A DNA stretch of 64,000 bases from Flavobacterium sp. KACC 22761 (GTDB taxonomy: Bacteria > Bacteroidota > Bacteroidia > Flavobacteriales > Flavobacteriaceae), in contig NZ_CP139148.1 of assembly GCF_034058155.1 (NCBI RefSeq), positions 2,976,001 to 3,040,000 of the forward strand. Reading direction: 5' to 3'. The notes under the pieces are model-generated. The model was not told where the DNA came from. It worked only from the letters and a program-made list of their open reading frames with translations, and searched no databases. A program made the position numbers and the translations under genes. Positions 19,018 to 27,701 of this stretch are shown here, piece by piece (the first letter of the stretch is position 1; the number at the start of each line of letters is the position of its first letter).

Positions 19018-19146
19018 TTATTTGTTTAACTGTTTAATCGTTTAATTGATTGGGATTGAGTTTAGACATGCTAAAATTCCAAAAAAAATAATGATTAAAC
19101 GAATTAACGATTAAACGATTAAACAAAAAATAAACGATTAAACATA
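19018..19146. repeat. AT-rich imperfect inverted repeat upstream of valS
   Basis: TTTGTTTAACTGTTTAATCG near 19020 is imperfectly mirrored by several CGATTAAAC units at 19090-19146 (consensus ACGATTAAAC, at least four times). A -7-like box TACTTTTG lies at 18971-18978 without a good -33 element. The repeats occupy the valS leader and could fold, but no known riboswitch or T-box is recognisable. Confidence 0.5.
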
Positions 19147-19151
19147 TATAA

Positions 19152-21785
19152 ATGACAATTCCAGCACAATTTGACGCTAAGACGATTGAGAGTAAATGGT
19201 ATGATTACTGGATGAAAAACAACTATTTTCATTCAGAACCAGATCATAGAACACCGTACACCATTGTAATCCCGCCGCCAAACGTCACTGGAGTCCTTCA
19301 CATGGGGCATATGTTGAATAATACGATTCAGGATGTTTTAATTCGTAGAGCGCGTCTTAAAGGTTTCAACGCTTGTTGGGTTCCGGGAACAGATCACGCT
19401 TCTATTGCAACTGAAGCAAAAGTGGTTGCAAAATTAAAAGCAGAAGGAATCAATAAAAATGATTTGACTCGTGAAGAATTCCTAAAGCATGCTTGGGAAT
19501 GGACAGATAAATATGGCGGAACAATCTTAGAACAGCTTAAGAAATTAGGGGCTTCTTGCGATTGGGAACGTACCAAATTTACGATGGATCCAGATATGTC
19601 TGCATCTGTAATTCGTTCTTTTGTTGATTTGTACAACAAAGGTTTAATCTACCGAGGATACCGTATGGTAAACTGGGATCCGGAAGCAAAAACTACGCTT
19701 TCTGACGAAGAAGTAATTTACGAAGAACAGCAAGGAAAATTATTTTTCTTAAAATATAAAATCGAGGGAACTGAGGAATTTTTGACCATTGCTACAACGC
19801 GTCCAGAAACTATTTTTGGAGATACCGCAATTTGTATCAATCCAAACGATGAGCGTTTTACACATTTGAAAGGTAAAAAAGCGATTGTTCCAATTTGTGG
19901 CAGAGTAATTCCAATTATCGAAGACGAATATGTTGATGTTGAATTCGGAACAGGATGTTTGAAAGTAACGCCTGCGCATGATATGAACGATAAAACGTTG
20001 GGTGAAAAACACAATTTGGAGATCGTTGATATTTTTAATGAAGATGCTACATTAAACAGCTTCGGATTACACTATCAAGGAAAAGACCGTTTTGTAGTTC
20101 GTAAAGAAATCGAAAAAGAATTGGAAGAAATCGGAGCTTTAGCAAAAACAGAAATCCACTTAAATAAAGTAGGAACTTCTGAAAGAACAAAAGCCGTAAT
20201 CGAGCCAAGATTATCTGACCAATGGTTCTTGAAAATGGAAGAATTGGTAAAACCAGCTATTAAATCGGTTTTAGAAACAGGAGATATTAAATTGCATCCG
20301 AAACGTTTCGAAAACACTTATGCACATTGGTTAAATAATATTCGCGATTGGAATATTTCTCGTCAATTATGGTGGGGACAACAAATTCCGGCTTATTATT
20401 ACGGAGATGGAAAAGAAGATTTTGTAGTTGCTGAAAATATTGAAGAGGCGCTAAAATTAGCACAAGAAGCAACAAACAATAAACAATTAACAACAAACGA
20501 CCTTAAACAAGATGTTGACGCATTAGATACATGGTTCTCATCTTGGTTATGGCCAATGTCTGTTTTTGGTGGAATTATGGATCCAGAAAGTCCAGATTTT
20601 AAATATTATTATCCAACGAATGATTTAGTAACAGGTCCGGATATTTTATTTTTCTGGGTAGCGAGAATGATTATCGCAGGTTACGAATATGCAGGTGAAA
20701 AACCATTTACAAATGTATATTTGACTGGTTTAGTTCGTGATAAACAACGTCGTAAAATGTCTAAATCATTAGGAAATTCTCCTGATCCTTTAGATTTGAT
20801 CGATAAATTTAGTGCCGATGGAGTTCGTGTAGGATTGCTTTTAAGTGCTTCTGCAGGAAACGATATTATGTTTGATGAGGAATTATGCAGTCAGGGAAAA
20901 GCGTTTTCAAACAAAATCTGGAATGCCTTTAAATTGATTAAAGGATGGGAAGTTTCTGAAACGATCGCACAGCCTGAATCATCAAAAGTAGCAATCGAAT
21001 GGTATGAAGCGAAATTACAGCAGACTTTAGTTGACATCGAAGATAATTTTGAGAAATACAGAATTTCAGATTCTCTTATGGCTATTTATAAATTGGTTTG
21101 GGATGATTTCTGTTCTTGGTTCTTAGAAATGATTAAACCTGCATACCAACAGCCAATTGACAGCGTAACTTTCGCGAAAGCGATCGAAATGTTAGAAAAC
21201 AACTTGAAGTTATTGCATCCATTTATGCCTTTCTTGACAGAGGAAATTTGGCAGTTAATTGCTGAAAGAACTCCTAAAGAAGCTTTAATTGTTTCGACTT
21301 GGCCAGAAGTAAAATCGTTTGACGCAAAATTAATTGCTGATTTCGAAAATTCAATTGAAGTAATTTCTGGAATTAGAACGATCAGAAAAGACAAAAATAT
21401 TCCGTTTAAAGATGCAATTGAATTAAAAGGAATCAACAGCGAAAATGTTTCTACTTATTTTGATTCAATCATAACAAAATTAGGAAACGTTTCTGCTTTC
21501 GAATATGTTTCTGAAAAAGTAGACGGCGCATTGTCTTTCCGTGTAAAATCAAATGAATATTTCATTCCAATTACAGGAAACATTGACGTTGAAGCAGAAA
21601 TTGCAAAACTGACAGAAGAATTGAATTATACAAAAGGATTCTTGAAATCGGTTGAAGCGAAACTTTCAAATGAGAAATTTGTAAACGGAGCTCCAGAGAA
21701 AGTTCTTAATTTAGAAAAACAAAAACAAGCTGATGCTTTAGCAAAAATTGCTACAATCGAGCAGAGTTTGGCTGGGTTGAAATAA
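19152..21785 (+). CDS. valS: Valine--tRNA ligase
   Basis: Class I synthetase charging tRNA-Val and editing mischarged threonine; cytosolic. At 877 residues it has the usual length. PPPNVTGVLHMGHML (41-55) is the HIGH region. TTRPETIFGDTAI lies in the CP1 editing domain, LSDQWFLKM and DTWFSSWLWPMS are typical ValRS segments, and RKMSKSLGNSPDP near 534-546 is the KMSKS loop. The C-terminal tRNA-binding coiled coil (about 810-877) is present. The stretch near residues 438-447 (ATNNKQLTTND) is encoded by the same AAC/AAT-rich low-complexity sequence found in intergenic repeats here. Confidence 0.97.
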   Translation: MTIPAQFDAKTIESKWYDYWMKNNYFHSEPDHRTPYTIVIPPPNVTGVLHMGHMLNNTIQDVLIRRARLKGFNACWVPGTDHASIATEAKVVAKLKAEGINKNDLTREEFLKHAWEWTDKYGGTILEQLKKLGASCDWERTKFTMDPDMSASVIRSFVDLYNKGLIYRGYRMVNWDPEAKTTLSDEEVIYEEQQGKLFFLKYKIEGTEEFLTIATTRPETIFGDTAICINPNDERFTHLKGKKAIVPICGRVIPIIEDEYVDVEFGTGCLKVTPAHDMNDKTLGEKHNLEIVDIFNEDATLNSFGLHYQGKDRFVVRKEIEKELEEIGALAKTEIHLNKVGTSERTKAVIEPRLSDQWFLKMEELVKPAIKSVLETGDIKLHPKRFENTYAHWLNNIRDWNISRQLWWGQQIPAYYYGDGKEDFVVAENIEEALKLAQEATNNKQLTTNDLKQDVDALDTWFSSWLWPMSVFGGIMDPESPDFKYYYPTNDLVTGPDILFFWVARMIIAGYEYAGEKPFTNVYLTGLVRDKQRRKMSKSLGNSPDPLDLIDKFSADGVRVGLLLSASAGNDIMFDEELCSQGKAFSNKIWNAFKLIKGWEVSETIAQPESSKVAIEWYEAKLQQTLVDIEDNFEKYRISDSLMAIYKLVWDDFCSWFLEMIKPAYQQPIDSVTFAKAIEMLENNLKLLHPFMPFLTEEIWQLIAERTPKEALIVSTWPEVKSFDAKLIADFENSIEVISGIRTIRKDKNIPFKDAIELKGINSENVSTYFDSIITKLGNVSAFEYVSEKVDGALSFRVKSNEYFIPITGNIDVEAEIAKLTEELNYTKGFLKSVEAKLSNEKFVNGAPEKVLNLEKQKQADALAKIATIEQSLAGLK

Positions 21786-21807
21786 GAAATATTTCTTTTA
21801 TAAGCAG

Positions 21808-21843
21808 ACCTAACAGGTTTTTAAAACCTGTTAGGTTTTTTTT
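21808..21843 (+). terminator. Terminator of valS (repeat-family hairpin)
   Basis: A perfect 13-bp stem (ACCTAACAGGTTT/AAACCTGTTAGGT) is followed by seven T residues. It is related to the hairpin at 18393-18425, with paired substitutions CG to TA and CG to TA. Confidence 0.9.
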
Positions 21844-21851
21844 TCGCCACT

Positions 21852-21936
21852 AATTCACGAATTATTTTAGAATCTATTCGTGAATAATTTGCAAATTATT
21901 GCTTTACTCAACGATTAGAAAAATAATTCGTGAATT
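21852..21936. repeat. 17-bp perfect inverted repeat
   Basis: AATTCACGAATTATTTT at 21852-21868 is repeated in exact reverse complement at 21920-21936, with a further ATTCGTGAAT between them. It lies in the convergent gap between valS and the GyrI-like gene. Confidence 0.6.
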
Positions 21937-21981
21937 GCTTCGCCTGTTCGCTTTCGTTCGAGTCGTGGCTAATAAAAAGAG

Positions 21982-22605
21982 CTATTTTACAGGTTCTCTA
22001 AGTATTGTTTTTAATTTCTCGGGAGCTGTTTTACGAAAGTCTGAAAGATAAATTTCATGATGCAATCCATTTTGTTGCAGATTGTTTTCAGTGCTAAATT
22101 TTAGAATTTTTTTTAGTGTTTGCGGTTCTGTATCAAAAGGACCAATATGAAGAACCTGAATTACTTTACCTTCTTCCATTTGAAAGAATTCAATTGTTTC
22201 GGCCAATGCATTTTGCTTTTTGTTGACCGCAATGGCAATAGCTTCTTCGGTTTGTTCTTTCGTAACGAAATTGGGCATTCTAATCATGATTCTGTAATTC
22301 CATTCAGCGCGAGGTATTTTCAGCGGAGCTTCATCCATTGAGATTGATGCGTATTTTTCGTTATCAAAACTCCACAATGCTTCTAGTTTTGGAACAACAA
22401 AATCGTTATCCATTGCTTTGTGCATAAATTTAATGACATACGCCGTGGTGTATAATGCTTGAATTTTTTCTGAAAAATCTTTTCCAGAAGGATCGCCTTG
22501 ACCTGTAAGCGATATATAATTCGCTTTTTCTATAAAGACAATTTCAGGGTTGATCTTGGCATTATAGTAGGTTTTGTCTGTTTTGGTTAAATCTAATTTG
22601 CTCAT
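21982..22605 (-). CDS. GyrI-like small-molecule-binding domain protein
   Basis: A 207-residue soluble protein without a signal. The layout, with FIEKANYISLTGQGDP at the start, ALWSFDNEK in the middle and GKVIQVLHIGPFDTEP then EIYLSDFRKTAPEKLKTILREPV at the end, is that of the GyrI-like/SOUL-related family often annotated as GyrI-like domain protein. Such domains bind small hydrophobic molecules; here no DNA-binding domain is attached. It is monocistronic, convergent with valS. The exact ligand cannot be told. Confidence 0.82.
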   Translation of the reverse strand: MSKLDLTKTDKTYYNAKINPEIVFIEKANYISLTGQGDPSGKDFSEKIQALYTTAYVIKFMHKAMDNDFVVPKLEALWSFDNEKYASISMDEAPLKIPRAEWNYRIMIRMPNFVTKEQTEEAIAIAVNKKQNALAETIEFFQMEEGKVIQVLHIGPFDTEPQTLKKILKFSTENNLQQNGLHHEIYLSDFRKTAPEKLKTILREPVK

Positions 22606-22709
22606 CTTTTTTGTGTTTTGTTATGCAAATTAAATGGCATGAAGTGACAACGTTATGTCAGTAGAAATTCTGTTTTTGAATTATATTGTAGAATATTTCA
22701 TGTAAAGTA

Positions 22710-24023
22710 TTAATTATTCTTCTTCAAAAGCAAAAACAAAGGATAAGAAGCGATCGCAATACCTACAATTATAATAAAGCTTTTTGGATCGCTGTAAATA
22801 AATCCTCCTAGTAATGCAATAGAAAAAATAATCGCTAATATAGTTGACCACGGATACCAAAAAGAACGATAAGGTCTTGGTAAGTCTGGTTCAGTAGTTC
22901 TTAGTTTTAAAAGCGAATAATACGCCAGTCCCCAAACAATTATGGAGATAAAAGCGGCAAAAGAAAACAATATTTCAAAGGAGCCGATACAAATTAGAAA
23001 TAAGCTGAAAAGTGACGAAACCAAAAGTGCTATAATTGGAGTTCCACCTTTATTTACTTGAGTTCCTTTTTCAATAAAAAAACCGTCACGGCTTAATCCG
23101 TAAAGTATTCTCGGCGGAATCATCATAAAAGCATTCAAGATGCTAATTAGTGAGAAAATCGAAATTACAGTCACGATTATCGCGCCTTTTTTTCCAAAAA
23201 GAACTTTGGCAACATCGGCGGCAGCCAAATTTGATTTGGCTAAAGTCTCAATTGGCAAAACATGAAAAAATGCGGCATTTACCAGAACATAAATCGCAAC
23301 GACTAGCAAGACGCCGCTGTATAAAGATTTCGGAATATTTTTTCCTGGATCATCATTTTCTTCAGCAAAAAAACAAACGGCATTCCATCCATTATAGGTT
23401 CCGATAATTAGCTGCAATGATTTGAAAAATCCAAAGATTAGTCCGATTTGAAAAACTGAATTATCTGTCTTGATTGGTGGAATTTCAGTTCCAGAATATA
23501 TAAAGCAAGCCACCACCAAAGCGACAAAACAAATTACTTTTAACAAACTTGTAATTTGCTGAATTACGCTTCCGTTTTTAACGCCACTCATATGAAGCAC
23601 TACAAAAGCAACTAATAACGAAATCGAAATTACAGTCGAGTAATTAGCCAATTCAGGAAATAAAATAATCGTATATTCACTAATTACGATACAGTAAAAT
23701 GCGGGTGGAATAGCATTAACAATATAATCATACCAGCCAGACAAAAATCCAGCATATTCGCCTAGAGCTCTTTTGATGTAATTATATGAGCCTCCTGCTT
23801 TAGGAAGCATTGTTGCCAATTCGGAATACGAATTTGCTCCTAATAAAATATATAATCCGCCAAAAATCCAAGAAAAAAGAATTAGCCAATAATTATTTAA
23901 CAATCCAGCAATCGATCCCGGCGTTCGCAAAATCCCGACTCCAATTGTTCCGCCAATTAATACGGCTATGTTAAAGCTTAATCCAAGTGTTTTTTTTAAT
24001 TGGTTTTGTTTGGAATCTGACAT
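22710..24023 (-). CDS. APC-family amino acid permease
   Basis: The start is taken at 24023 (MSDSKQNQLKKTLGLSF) because the 25 residues encoded upstream to 24098 are not family-like and overlap a terminator. The 437-residue protein has about twelve TM helices. It carries the APC substrate-binding signature GGTIGVGILRTPG in TM1, the AGFLSGWYDYIVNA region, and FAEENDDPGKNIPKSL in the conserved cytoplasmic loop. It should import an amino acid or exchange one by proton symport or antiport; the substrate is unknown. It stands alone between the GyrI-like gene and the TonB receptor terminator. Confidence 0.9.
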   Translation of the reverse strand: MSDSKQNQLKKTLGLSFNIAVLIGGTIGVGILRTPGSIAGLLNNYWLILFSWIFGGLYILLGANSYSELATMLPKAGGSYNYIKRALGEYAGFLSGWYDYIVNAIPPAFYCIVISEYTIILFPELANYSTVISISLLVAFVVLHMSGVKNGSVIQQITSLLKVICFVALVVACFIYSGTEIPPIKTDNSVFQIGLIFGFFKSLQLIIGTYNGWNAVCFFAEENDDPGKNIPKSLYSGVLLVVAIYVLVNAAFFHVLPIETLAKSNLAAADVAKVLFGKKGAIIVTVISIFSLISILNAFMMIPPRILYGLSRDGFFIEKGTQVNKGGTPIIALLVSSLFSLFLICIGSFEILFSFAAFISIIVWGLAYYSLLKLRTTEPDLPRPYRSFWYPWSTILAIIFSIALLGGFIYSDPKSFIIIVGIAIASYPLFLLLKKNN

Positions 24024-24080
24024 AGAATTGGGTTTTGTTGTTGATGGGTAAATGTAATTAAAAATTGAGTGATTTGTGAA

Positions 24081-24118
24081 AAAACAAAAAAACCTCATTT
24101 AACAATAAATGAGGTTTT
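24081..24118 (-). terminator. Terminator of the TonB-dependent receptor
   Basis: A 12-bp perfect stem AAAACCTCATTT/AAATGAGGTTTT (24089-24100 and 24107-24118) has an A-rich left flank. Confidence 0.85.
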
Positions 24119-24204
24119 TGGTGAAATTTAAACCAAAACTTTTGATGCTTTTTAGAATTAAAGAGCTGAAAAAGTTCTAACAAATTAAAATCTAATTCAA
24201 AAAT

Positions 24205-26427
24205 TTAGAATTTGTATCGTAAGCTTGTCATGAACTGACGAGGCGCAATAGGATTTACACTGTAATTTTCGTGAACGGTATAGTTTAACTCGTTTGTAAT
24301 GTTTGATAATTTACAAAGAATCGAGAATTTTTTCCAAGTATAACCAAGTGATGCGTCAATTGTAGTATAGCCTTCCAATGGAATATCACGATCTCTAATT
24401 GTGATGGTGTATGTTTTTGGATTAGTTGCTGGCTTGTTTTCTGTCCAAACATAATCATCATTCCATCCTGCCAAACGATCTCCAATGTAGTTAGCGATTG
24501 CTCCAAAAGAAAGACCTTTTAATACACCTGTTGGCAAAGTATAAAAGAAACTTAAGTTCGCTGTATTTTGCGGTGTTCTAACAACACGGTCACCTTCAAC
24601 AAAGCTTCCGTTTGTTCCAGATGTATTTACATATCGCATATCGTTATAGCTGTAACCTCCAATGATGCTTAAGCCTTCTAGAGGTCTTGCAGTAATGTCA
24701 ATTTCAACTCCTTTGCTTTTTGTTCCGCCACCTAACGTTTTAATTGTTGTATCAGTGTTTGGAGTTCCGTCTGCTCTAAATTCTGCAGTTTGCGCTAAGT
24801 TGCTGTTTTTAATTTGGTAAACCGTAACATTTGTGCTTAAAGCGCCGCTAAAGAATTCTTTTTTGATTCCAGCTTCGTATTGATCAATAATTGAGGCTTC
24901 AAGAGGTTGCAAATCAACAGTTGTTCCTGTATTTGGTGTAAATGAGTTGGAGTAACTTGCAAATACACACATGTCTTTCATTGGTTGGTAAACCAATCCT
25001 ACTTTTGGTGAAAAGGCATCATCTTTACGTGGAGCCGTTTGTGTCATTACGCTTGGCGTTTTTGTTACATCATAAGTGTAAACAGTTGCTTCCTGCCATG
25101 ACCAACGCATTCCAAGCAAAACTTTTATTTTTTCAGTAAATGAAATCAAATCTTGTGCATATACTCCAAAACGGTTTGTTTCGGTTTTAGCGATTCTTGT
25201 AAGAGTTGAATTCGGGATATCATTTCTTTGTGTTGACGGATCAAAATTATATAGATTGATCGTATCATAATTTGCAGGATTGAAAACATAAGTATTTGCA
25301 GTAGCAAAAGAATTCTCCCAATCAACACCAGTAAATAGTTGGTGTTTTACAGATCCTGTATTGAAGGTTCCCTGCAAGCTTAATTGATCACCTAAAATAG
25401 TCTCTAAGTTTTTATTTTGTACCAATGGTCTAGTCCAGTCGCCTGTTGTAGTTACAGTAGATAATTGTGCTGTAGATTTTGATGCTCTGTCATACGATTG
25501 AAAAGAGCTGTTGAAATTCAATTTCCAGTTTTTATTGAAATCATGGTTTACTAATACCGAAGCACTAGCCGATTTAGTTTGTCCGTTTGACCAAAGTGCA
25601 CCATAAAAATTATTACGTGGCACATCAACAAGTTCTTTTCCGATAATTCCTGTTCCGAAATCTGGAGTCCAATCTGCAGTTAAATAATCACCTTGAACTG
25701 TGATTTGTGTTTTTGGATTAACAATGAAAAGAAAAGACGGATTTACATAAACGCGTTCATTTTTTACGACATCTCTAAAGCTTTCAGAATTTTCATAAGA
25801 ACCATTGATTCTGAATGCAATTGATTTTGTCAAACCTCCATAAAAGTCAAAAGCTGGTTTGTAATAAGCATAACTTCCGTATTGCATTGAAACTTCTCCA
25901 CCGCTTTTAAATTGAGGTGTTTTTGTTACTAAGTTTAAGATTCCACCTGGAGCAACATTTCCGTATAATAAAGCGGCACTTCCTTTTAAGAATTCTACTT
26001 TATCTAGACCTGAGACATCTGGAATAGAACCCGCATTGTAACGAAAACCATTTTTAAACATATTGTTGGCAGACATATCATATCCTCTTGAGAAAAAAGA
26101 CTCTTGAGCGCCACCACGTGCTGAACCTACATAAACTCCATTTGCATTTTTCAAAACTTCGCTTAATCTAATTGCTTGTTGTTGTTCAATAACTTCTGAA
26201 CCAATAATTTGAATGGATTGTGGGTTATCCATTGGCTTCAAACCAGAACGTACTGCTGTTACTGGCTTCGGTTCTTTGTTTTTAGTAACAACTACTTCGT
26301 TTAGAATTTCTCCTTTTTTGTTTTTTACAGTATCGCTAACCGCTGTCGTATTATCAGCACTTGTAAATTCTTGGCTATAAGCTCCAAAACTTATTAAAGA
26401 TAAAGCAAGTAGTAAACTATGTTTCAT
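24205..26427 (-). CDS. TonB-dependent siderophore receptor
   Basis: Outer-membrane barrel importing ferric siderophore or a similar metal chelate with energy from TonB. The 740-residue protein has a signal peptide (to GAYSQ) and a TonB-box-like EILNEVVVTK near 41. Its plug domain (about 65-175) has DNPQSIQII, GAQESFFSRGYDM and LLYGNVAPGGILNLVTKTP, all typical of the FhuE/FpvA/FoxA siderophore class. A 22-strand barrel follows, ending LRYKF. A well-formed promoter lies 36-66 bp upstream. The DUF4198 protein gene upstream on the same strand has its own terminator. Siderophore identity cannot be told. Confidence 0.92.
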   Translation of the reverse strand: MKHSLLLALSLISFGAYSQEFTSADNTTAVSDTVKNKKGEILNEVVVTKNKEPKPVTAVRSGLKPMDNPQSIQIIGSEVIEQQQAIRLSEVLKNANGVYVGSARGGAQESFFSRGYDMSANNMFKNGFRYNAGSIPDVSGLDKVEFLKGSAALLYGNVAPGGILNLVTKTPQFKSGGEVSMQYGSYAYYKPAFDFYGGLTKSIAFRINGSYENSESFRDVVKNERVYVNPSFLFIVNPKTQITVQGDYLTADWTPDFGTGIIGKELVDVPRNNFYGALWSNGQTKSASASVLVNHDFNKNWKLNFNSSFQSYDRASKSTAQLSTVTTTGDWTRPLVQNKNLETILGDQLSLQGTFNTGSVKHQLFTGVDWENSFATANTYVFNPANYDTINLYNFDPSTQRNDIPNSTLTRIAKTETNRFGVYAQDLISFTEKIKVLLGMRWSWQEATVYTYDVTKTPSVMTQTAPRKDDAFSPKVGLVYQPMKDMCVFASYSNSFTPNTGTTVDLQPLEASIIDQYEAGIKKEFFSGALSTNVTVYQIKNSNLAQTAEFRADGTPNTDTTIKTLGGGTKSKGVEIDITARPLEGLSIIGGYSYNDMRYVNTSGTNGSFVEGDRVVRTPQNTANLSFFYTLPTGVLKGLSFGAIANYIGDRLAGWNDDYVWTENKPATNPKTYTITIRDRDIPLEGYTTIDASLGYTWKKFSILCKLSNITNELNYTVHENYSVNPIAPRQFMTSLRYKF

Positions 26428-26462
26428 ATGACTTATTTAGATTTAATAAAAATAATTTTTTG

Positions 26463-26493
26463 CAAATATAAGGTCACGCATTGGGTTTAACAA
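26463..26493 (-). promoter_or_regulatory. Promoter of the TonB-dependent receptor
   Basis: On the minus strand, TTG (26493-26491), a 20-bp spacer and TATATTTG (26470-26463) match the Bacteroidota consensus well. The predicted leader is about 30 nt. Confidence 0.65.
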
Positions 26494-26617
26494 AATATAT
26501 AGAGGTATTTTATTTATTAAAGTTTCATTATTTTTGTCTTAAGATTTGCTTAATATTTTGCTTTTTTAAATCTATTTTCTTATTTAGATTGAATTAAAAG
26601 AAGCTGTTTTGAAACAG

Positions 26618-26649
26618 AAAAAGCCTTGCTCAAGTGAGCAAGGCTTTTT
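26618..26649 (-). terminator. Terminator of the DUF4198 gene
   Basis: A near-perfect 15-bp stem AAAAAGCCTTGCTCA/TGAGCAAGGCTTTTT lies between the DUF4198 stop and the TonB receptor promoter, so the two genes are separate transcripts. Confidence 0.85.
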
Positions 26650-26681
26650 ACCAAGACTAATTTAAAAATGAAGAGGTATTG

Positions 26682-27407
26682 TTATTTTACAGTAATTTGG
26701 TAAGTAGCCATTTTCCAAATTTCATCATATTTTTTGCCATTGTGTTCGCCAGCAGATTTATCTGTATGTGCATATTCAACCATGTAGTTTCCTGACCAAA
26801 TAGGAGTAAATGAGAATTCTCCTTTTTCATTTGTCCATAATTCTTTTTCCCAACCATTTGGGGCAATTACTTTGATTTTTGTTTCTTTTGCCGATGCACC
26901 ATCGTAGATTGCGAAACCAGATACTTTTTCATTCTTTTTGGCTATATCTGCATTTTCAGAAAATAAACCAATTTGATTTTTATTTGCTGTGGCATAATTT
27001 CCCGCAGATTTATTTCCCACAACAACCGTTGCGCTTGAATTGTAATCTAATTTCATTGTTCCGTAAACATCTTTAACTGTGTGGTGCATGACAATGGTGT
27101 AAACGCCATCTTCATCTGGTGTGAAAAATGCTTGGTATTTATTGTCCAATGCTTTTGCCGTCAGTTTTGTTTCTTTTTTTGATGGACTAATTACGGTCAA
27201 TGAAAAATCTTTTAAATCAGAAAACCATTTGTCGGCTTTTGTAATATCGTTTTCTGAAAATTCTCCAAAATAAACTGAAATTTCTTGTGTTTTTCCTTTT
27301 GCGCCAGTAGCTTTTGTTTCAATCCAAAGCGCGTGAGCAAATAATTGCGGACAAGCAACTAACATTAAAAATAAAAATGCAATTGTTTTTAAAGTTTTCG
27401 ATTTCAT
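26682..27407 (-). CDS. DUF4198 periplasmic metal-uptake accessory (putative)
   Basis: A 241-residue exported protein. The signal peptide ends at LFA, leaving the mature start HALWIETKATG, and the N-terminal histidine is a feature of the DUF4198/NikK-type family, where it helps bind a metal ion. Two beta-sandwich domains follow: about 25-130 (VYFGEFSENDITKADKWF; FFTPDEDGVYTIVMHH) and about 160-241 (NEKGEFSFTPIWSGNYMVEYAHTDK). Its neighbour is a TonB-dependent receptor, in keeping with trans-envelope metal uptake. It has its own promoter, a hairpin-rich leader and a terminator. Confidence 0.82.
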   Translation of the reverse strand: MKSKTLKTIAFLFLMLVACPQLFAHALWIETKATGAKGKTQEISVYFGEFSENDITKADKWFSDLKDFSLTVISPSKKETKLTAKALDNKYQAFFTPDEDGVYTIVMHHTVKDVYGTMKLDYNSSATVVVGNKSAGNYATANKNQIGLFSENADIAKKNEKVSGFAIYDGASAKETKIKVIAPNGWEKELWTNEKGEFSFTPIWSGNYMVEYAHTDKSAGEHNGKKYDEIWKMATYQITVK

Positions 27408-27448
27408 AATATTTTAAGATTAATAGTTTAAAAAATTTTGTAGAGGTT

Positions 27449-27495
27449 AAATTGATGAAAAAAGCATCAATTTGCCTGCCTTTTGAATTAAAGGC
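27449..27495 (-). promoter_or_regulatory. Two-hairpin 5' leader of the DUF4198 gene
   Basis: The roughly 80-nt leader can fold into GCCTTT/AAAGGC (27478-27495) and AAATTGATG/CATCAATTT (27449-27473). It may be a regulatory leader or just mRNA protection. No known riboswitch consensus is recognisable. Confidence 0.4.
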
Positions 27496-27524
27496 AAATA
27501 TAGAGCTTAAAATTAGTTTTGCAA
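27495..27524 (-). promoter_or_regulatory. Promoter of the DUF4198 gene
   Basis: On the minus strand, TTG (27524-27522), a 19-bp spacer and TATATTTG (27502-27495) fit the Bacteroidota consensus and nearly duplicate the promoter of the adjacent TonB receptor. Confidence 0.6.
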
Positions 27525-27675
27525 TTTTTATTTAGAATAAATATTAATAATGTTCATAAGAGCTTATTTTAAAGATGATTTATCAATTGTTGATGAAATT
27601 GTTAAATGTTGGTTTTGTGTGTAATTAAAGGTAATTCTTATTGAAAGTTCTAGTCAGATAAAATTTAAAAGCCTT

Positions 27676-27683
27676 AATTTTGC
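27676..27683 (+). promoter_or_regulatory. -7 promoter box of the MFS gene
   Basis: TAATTTTG lies 18 bp before the ATG at 27702. No good -33 TTG is present at the usual distance, so this is tentative. Confidence 0.35.
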
Positions 27684-27701
27684 AATCAGAAAATTGACTT
27701 C

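Noticed and set aside
19018..19146. T-box or other known riboswitch before valS
   Set aside because: No T-box bulge or specifier loop is recognisable; the stretch is simple AT-rich repeats.
24024..24098. 25-residue N-terminal extension of the APC permease
   Set aside because: It overlaps the terminator of the receptor gene and lacks the family's N-terminal character.
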